Below are positions 60,714 to 64,000 of a stretch of DNA of 64,000 nucleotides, one piece after another. This DNA comes from Arthrobacter sp. M2012083. GTDB taxonomy: Bacteria > Actinomycetota > Actinomycetes > Actinomycetales > Micrococcaceae. Where the stretch lies: assembly GCF_000281065.1 (NCBI RefSeq), contig NZ_AKKK01000025.1:1-64000 (forward strand), given 5' to 3'. The translations under genes and the position numbers were made by a program. The notes beneath the pieces were generated by a model, which did not search any database, was not told the origin of the DNA, and saw only the letters and a program-made list of their open reading frames with translations. Numbering within the stretch: the first letter of the stretch is position 1; each line of letters begins with the position of its first letter.

Positions 60714-60816
60714 TGGTACAAGCTACCCTGCGGCTACAGGACATTGGTAGGGATCGGAGTGGAGTGAGGTTGGGCTGGGTGGCACCAAGCGTGGCAATGA
60801 GCGAGAATTGAGGACT

Positions 60817-62226
60817 GTGACCACCCAAGTTGACTTCAGTGCCCCCCGTATCGCGATCCTTGGAGGTGGTCCCGGCGGATATGAAGCTGCCATGGTTGCC
60901 GCCTCGCTCGGCGCGCACGTCACCATCGTCGAACGGGCAGGCCTCGGCGGCTCCGCGGTGCTGACCGACGTCGTGCCTTCCAAAACCCTTATTGCCACCG
61001 CCGACCTCATGACGCGCGTCGGTGAGGCGGACGAACTCGGAGTGAAATTCGACGGCGACGGCACGGCCTCCAAGCCGCGTGCCGACCTCAAGCACATCAA
61101 CGATCGCGTCCTGACCCTGGCCCACGGCCAGTCCGACGACATCCGCGCAGGCCTCGAGCGCCTGGGCGTGGAGATCGTCATCGGTTCCGGCAAGCTGCTG
61201 GATAACAACACCATCGAGGTCCTCACCCTCGAAGGAACACGGACCATTGACGCCGACGCGATCCTGCTGGCTGTTGGTGCCCACCCTCGCGAACTTCCCA
61301 CGGCCAAGCCCGACGGCGAACGCATCCTCAACTGGGCCCAGATCTACAACCTGGACGAGCTTCCCGAAGAACTCATCGTTGTGGGTTCGGGAGTTACCGG
61401 CGCCGAGTTCGCATCCGCCTACAACGGCTTGGGATCCAAGGTCACCCTGATCTCCAGCCGTGACCAGGTTCTACCCGGCGAGGACACAGACGCAGCCAAG
61501 CTGCTGGAAGGCGTCTTCGAACGCCGTGGCGTACACGTCCTGTCGAAGTCCCGCGCCAATGCAGTGGAGCGAACCGACGACGGCGTGAAGGTCACCTTGG
61601 GTGACGGATCCGTGGTGACAGGTTCGCACTGCCTGGTATGTGTCGGTTCCATCCCCAACACCGCAGGCATCGGCCTTGAAGAAGCAGGCGTGACCCTGAC
61701 AGAGTCCGGGCACATCAAGGTGGACGGCGTTTCCCGCACCACTGCGCCTAACATTTACGCCGCCGGCGACTGCACGGGCGTGTTCGCTTTGGCATCCGTT
61801 GCAGCCATGCAGGGCCGAATTGCGATTGCCCACTTCATGGGCGACGGCGTCAAGCCGCTGAAGCTCAACCAGGTGGCGTCCAACATCTTCACCTCTCCGG
61901 AAATCGCCTCCGTGGGTGTTTCCGAGGCCGATCTCGCTTCCGGCAAATACCAGGGCGACGTCGTGATGTTGTCCCTGCTCAGTAATGCCCGCGCCAAGAT
62001 GCGCAACACCAAGGACGGCTTCGTCAAGATCATCGCCCGCAAGGGATCCGGCACCGTGATCGGCGGCGTAGTGGTTGGGCCGAACGCGTCCGAGCTCATC
62101 TTCCCGATCTCCGTAGCTGTAACCCAGAAGCTCCACGTGGACGACGTCGCCAGCGCATTCACCGTGTACCCATCGCTGACAGGTTCCATCTCGGAGGCCG
62201 CACGGCGCCTGCACGTGCACATGTAG
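60817..62226 (+). CDS. lpdA: NAD(P)H-quinone dehydrogenase (LpdA type)
   Basis: 469 residues from the GTG at 60817 (a TTG nine bases earlier is the alternative). Two-dinucleotide flavoprotein of the lipoamide dehydrogenase family: IAILGGGPGGYEAAMVAASL, LIVVGSGVTGAEFASAYNGL, NIYAAGDCTG and the C-terminal dimer domain. The redox block reads GGSAVLTDVVPSKT, where both Cys of GGTCLNVGCIPSK are replaced, and the C-terminal His-Glu is absent (VYPSLTGSISEAARRL). This rules out dihydrolipoamide oxidation and fits Mycobacterium LpdA (Rv3303c), which reduces quinones. Confidence 0.88.
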   Translation: MTTQVDFSAPRIAILGGGPGGYEAAMVAASLGAHVTIVERAGLGGSAVLTDVVPSKTLIATADLMTRVGEADELGVKFDGDGTASKPRADLKHINDRVLTLAHGQSDDIRAGLERLGVEIVIGSGKLLDNNTIEVLTLEGTRTIDADAILLAVGAHPRELPTAKPDGERILNWAQIYNLDELPEELIVVGSGVTGAEFASAYNGLGSKVTLISSRDQVLPGEDTDAAKLLEGVFERRGVHVLSKSRANAVERTDDGVKVTLGDGSVVTGSHCLVCVGSIPNTAGIGLEEAGVTLTESGHIKVDGVSRTTAPNIYAAGDCTGVFALASVAAMQGRIAIAHFMGDGVKPLKLNQVASNIFTSPEIASVGVSEADLASGKYQGDVVMLSLLSNARAKMRNTKDGFVKIIARKGSGTVIGGVVVGPNASELIFPISVAVTQKLHVDDVASAFTVYPSLTGSISEAARRLHVHM

Positions 62227-62410
62227 CTTCACGCTGACCAGCGTGGTGCCCGTTTCGATGGCCCGCTGCGCAGTAGACGATTCCTACCGTCTAGTGTGCA
62301 GCGAGCCGTAGAGACGGGCTCCGCCGTCTGCCTACATCCATCGGAACACCGAGGGCCGCCATGCACGCACCAGAACCTGGCCCCCGAATCGGAGCGAGAG
62401 CTAAGCGGCG

Positions 62411-63973
62411 TCAGGCGGCAGCCGCTTGGAAATGTTTTTCGATGATCCCCTTGATGTCCCCATGGCATCCTCCGCAGCCTGTGCCGGCGCGCGTGGCCTT
62501 GGAAACCTCGCCCACCGTGCTGCAGCCTTCCACCACGGAATCCTCGATGCTGGCCGCGCTCACCCCGGCGCAGCGGCACACCGTTCTTTGGGGGTCGTTG
62601 CTCGTGGCGCCGGCATCCAACTGGTCGGGTCCGTCCAGGCGGAGCAGCAAGGACCGGTCTGCGGGCAGCTCCGAGGAACGCTCGAAGAGCACCACCAGCT
62701 CGGCGGCTGTCCGGGGCATACCTACGGCCACCAAGCCTTCCAGCACTCCGCCCCGGGTTGTCATCTTCACGTAGCGGCCGTGTTCGGGATCGGCCCACTG
62801 TGAAATTTGCCTGCGGGCACGCCCTGACGCGGCACCGGCTTCCAGCAACTCCTCGTCCCAAGGATCGGCCTGGTTGTCGCCCGCCACGGCCAGGTTGATG
62901 CCGCGTGCCTTCAGGACAACCACCCCGGGCTTCTCCTGGGGCAGCGCTTCCAGGGCATCTGCGGCGGCCTGGCCATCCCGCGCCAGCACCATGAGGTATT
63001 CGGCCAACCACTCAGCCTGACGCCAGCCCGGACCCACCAGCCCGGAGGGACCTGCGGCCGTTCGGCAGTCAACGCAGGCGGCGTCGGGGCAGCGCACTTC
63101 AGCACAGTCGCCGATCGCGAACATGTGGGGTTCGTGATAGGTCCGGAGGTGGTGGTCCACGAGGATCCCTGTCGCAACAGGCAAGCCACAGCCTTCCGCT
63201 AATTCAATGCGGGGGCGCACACCACAGGACAGAACCAGCAGGTCGCCGTCGATCGCCGAGCCGTCATCCAACAGCAAAGCCGAGAAGCTGCCGCCCGGTC
63301 CTGCCGTCTCCACACCAGTAGAACGTGCATTGCCTGCCACCCGGACACCGCCGGCCCGCAGGCTGTTGATGAGGACGGATCCACTGCCGCGGTCAATGCT
63401 CCTGCCGAGGGGGAAAGGCCCATTGTGGACCACAGTTGCTTGAGCGCCCTCTTCCGAGGCAGCCAAGGCGGTTTCCAGGCCAAGTACGCCGCCACCCAGC
63501 ACCACCACACGCTTTCCGTCGGCCACCGCCGCCCGCAGCACGGCGGCATCCTGTAGATCGCGCAAAGCAGTGACGCCGGCCGGAAGCACCGGCCGGGAAG
63601 GATCCGGGTTGAGCCCGGTGAGGTTCGGAATGACGGGCCGGGACCCGGTGGCGAACACCAGCCGGTCATAGTGCTCGGTGCTGTCATCGGACAGAACTAT
63701 ATTTTGGCGGGCGCGGTCGATCCTTTTGACCTTGACGCCCAGACGCACTTCCACGCCGTCGGCTTCCAACTCGGACGCATCAGCCATCGCGAGAGCCTCC
63801 GGCGTGGTGCGGCCAACGCCCAGTTCAGCAACCATCACGCGGTTGTACGCTGCTTCGGTTTCCTGGCCGACCACCAATAATTGCACCAGCCCCGAGCGGA
63901 CGGCTGGGAGCAGTTCGTCAATGAGCCGTGCTGCAACGGGCCCGAATCCAACAACAACAATGCGCTCGCTCAT
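62411..63973 (-). CDS. NasB/NirB-like FAD oxidoreductase with BFD [2Fe-2S] domain
   Basis: 520 residues; the ATG has AAGGAGG seven bases upstream. FAD motif IVVVGFGPVAARLIDELL, YDRLVFATGSRPVIP, NAD motif RVVVLGGGVLGLETALAAS, then MFAIGDCAEVRCPDAAC. The C-terminal BFD-like domain has CRCAGVSAASIED and GTGCGGCHGDIKGII, giving four Cys for a [2Fe-2S] cluster. It lacks the siroheme half of NirB, so it is best read as the electron-transfer subunit of assimilatory nitrate reductase. The gene before it appears to overlap by 4 bp and runs off the window. Confidence 0.86.
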   Translation of the reverse strand: MSERIVVVGFGPVAARLIDELLPAVRSGLVQLLVVGQETEAAYNRVMVAELGVGRTTPEALAMADASELEADGVEVRLGVKVKRIDRARQNIVLSDDSTEHYDRLVFATGSRPVIPNLTGLNPDPSRPVLPAGVTALRDLQDAAVLRAAVADGKRVVVLGGGVLGLETALAASEEGAQATVVHNGPFPLGRSIDRGSGSVLINSLRAGGVRVAGNARSTGVETAGPGGSFSALLLDDGSAIDGDLLVLSCGVRPRIELAEGCGLPVATGILVDHHLRTYHEPHMFAIGDCAEVRCPDAACVDCRTAAGPSGLVGPGWRQAEWLAEYLMVLARDGQAAADALEALPQEKPGVVVLKARGINLAVAGDNQADPWDEELLEAGAASGRARRQISQWADPEHGRYVKMTTRGGVLEGLVAVGMPRTAAELVVLFERSSELPADRSLLLRLDGPDQLDAGATSNDPQRTVCRCAGVSAASIEDSVVEGCSTVGEVSKATRAGTGCGGCHGDIKGIIEKHFQAAAA

Positions 63974-64000
63974 GATGCCTCCTTGACGTGCAGTGGCAGC
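63970..64000 (-). CDS. 3' end of an upstream gene (partial)
   Basis: On the minus strand the last codons before the NasB-like ATG read LPLHVKEAS-TGA, with the TGA overlapping the next ATG (ATGA). In an assimilatory cluster this would be the nitrate reductase catalytic subunit, but ten codons cannot prove it. Confidence 0.35.
   Translation of the reverse strand, partial: LPLHVKEAS

Overview
ORGANISM. High-GC Gram-positive chromosome, most likely Micrococcaceae of the Arthrobacter/Paenarthrobacter type. The basis is the actinobacterial gene order (tatD - rpfB - rsmA - ispE - ABC-F; tRNA-Gln - glmU - prs - rplY - pth - mfd), the MoxR/DUF58/transglutaminase trio, SCO4848 and DUF2505 family proteins, an LpdA-type quinone dehydrogenase without redox cysteines, and many GTG/TTG starts. 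The genus is inferred, not proven. LAYOUT. 0-5 kb: minus-strand moxR - DUF58 - transglutaminase operon, bounded by a perfect terminator hairpin at the left edge. 5-11.4 kb: tatD, resuscitation factor rpfB, rsmA, ispE (4-bp overlap) and an ABC-F ATPase. 11.5-12.2 kb: two arrays of one 32-bp repeat family in opposite orientation, bracketing a dead VOC-family gene, then a tetR regulator. 13-17.4 kb: tRNA-Gln(UUG), glmU-prs, rplY, pth. 17.5-25.9 kb: three large STAND-type ATPase regulators in tandem; the third has lost the LuxR DNA-binding domain. 26-38.3 kb: sufS-sufU, nhaA, small membrane and SRPBCC-like proteins, SDR/DUF2867 oxidoreductase, mfd, a YdjM-type hydrolase, a beta-helix lipoprotein, deoC. 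38.4-40.1 kb: NirB-like flavoprotein and a DHFR-like reductase. 40.1-47.7 kb (accessory): umuD and umuC each carry a LexA-type box but are about 5.8 kb apart. The gap holds a dead tyrosine recombinase, a truncated gene, a GNAT acetyltransferase and five small genes, including a barstar homologue. Consecutive copies of a 26-bp imperfect palindrome enclose exactly one small gene each, and in several cases the gene's stop codon lies inside the palindrome. I regard this cassette-like array as the main novelty of the window. 47.7-54.3 kb: lipoprotein, then a nitrite-assimilation block (HemD-like regulator, SUMT, nirB, and nirD on the opposite strand). 54.3-59.4 kb: phosphohexomutase and a levan locus (levanase and levansucrase). 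59.9-64 kb: purine nucleoside phosphorylase, lpdA, and a NasB/NirB-like flavoprotein that begins an assimilatory nitrate reductase electron-transfer unit continuing off the right edge. WORKING TOGETHER. Siroheme synthesis (SUMT), NirB/NirD and the NirB-like flavoprotein form a nitrate/nitrite assimilation set, probably under the HemD-like regulator. SacB makes levan from sucrose and the GH32 enzyme degrades fructans. UmuD and UmuC make an SOS-induced error-prone polymerase. The cassette region looks like an acquired, still decaying island; two of its genes look like immunity proteins, and no toxin gene was recognised in the window.
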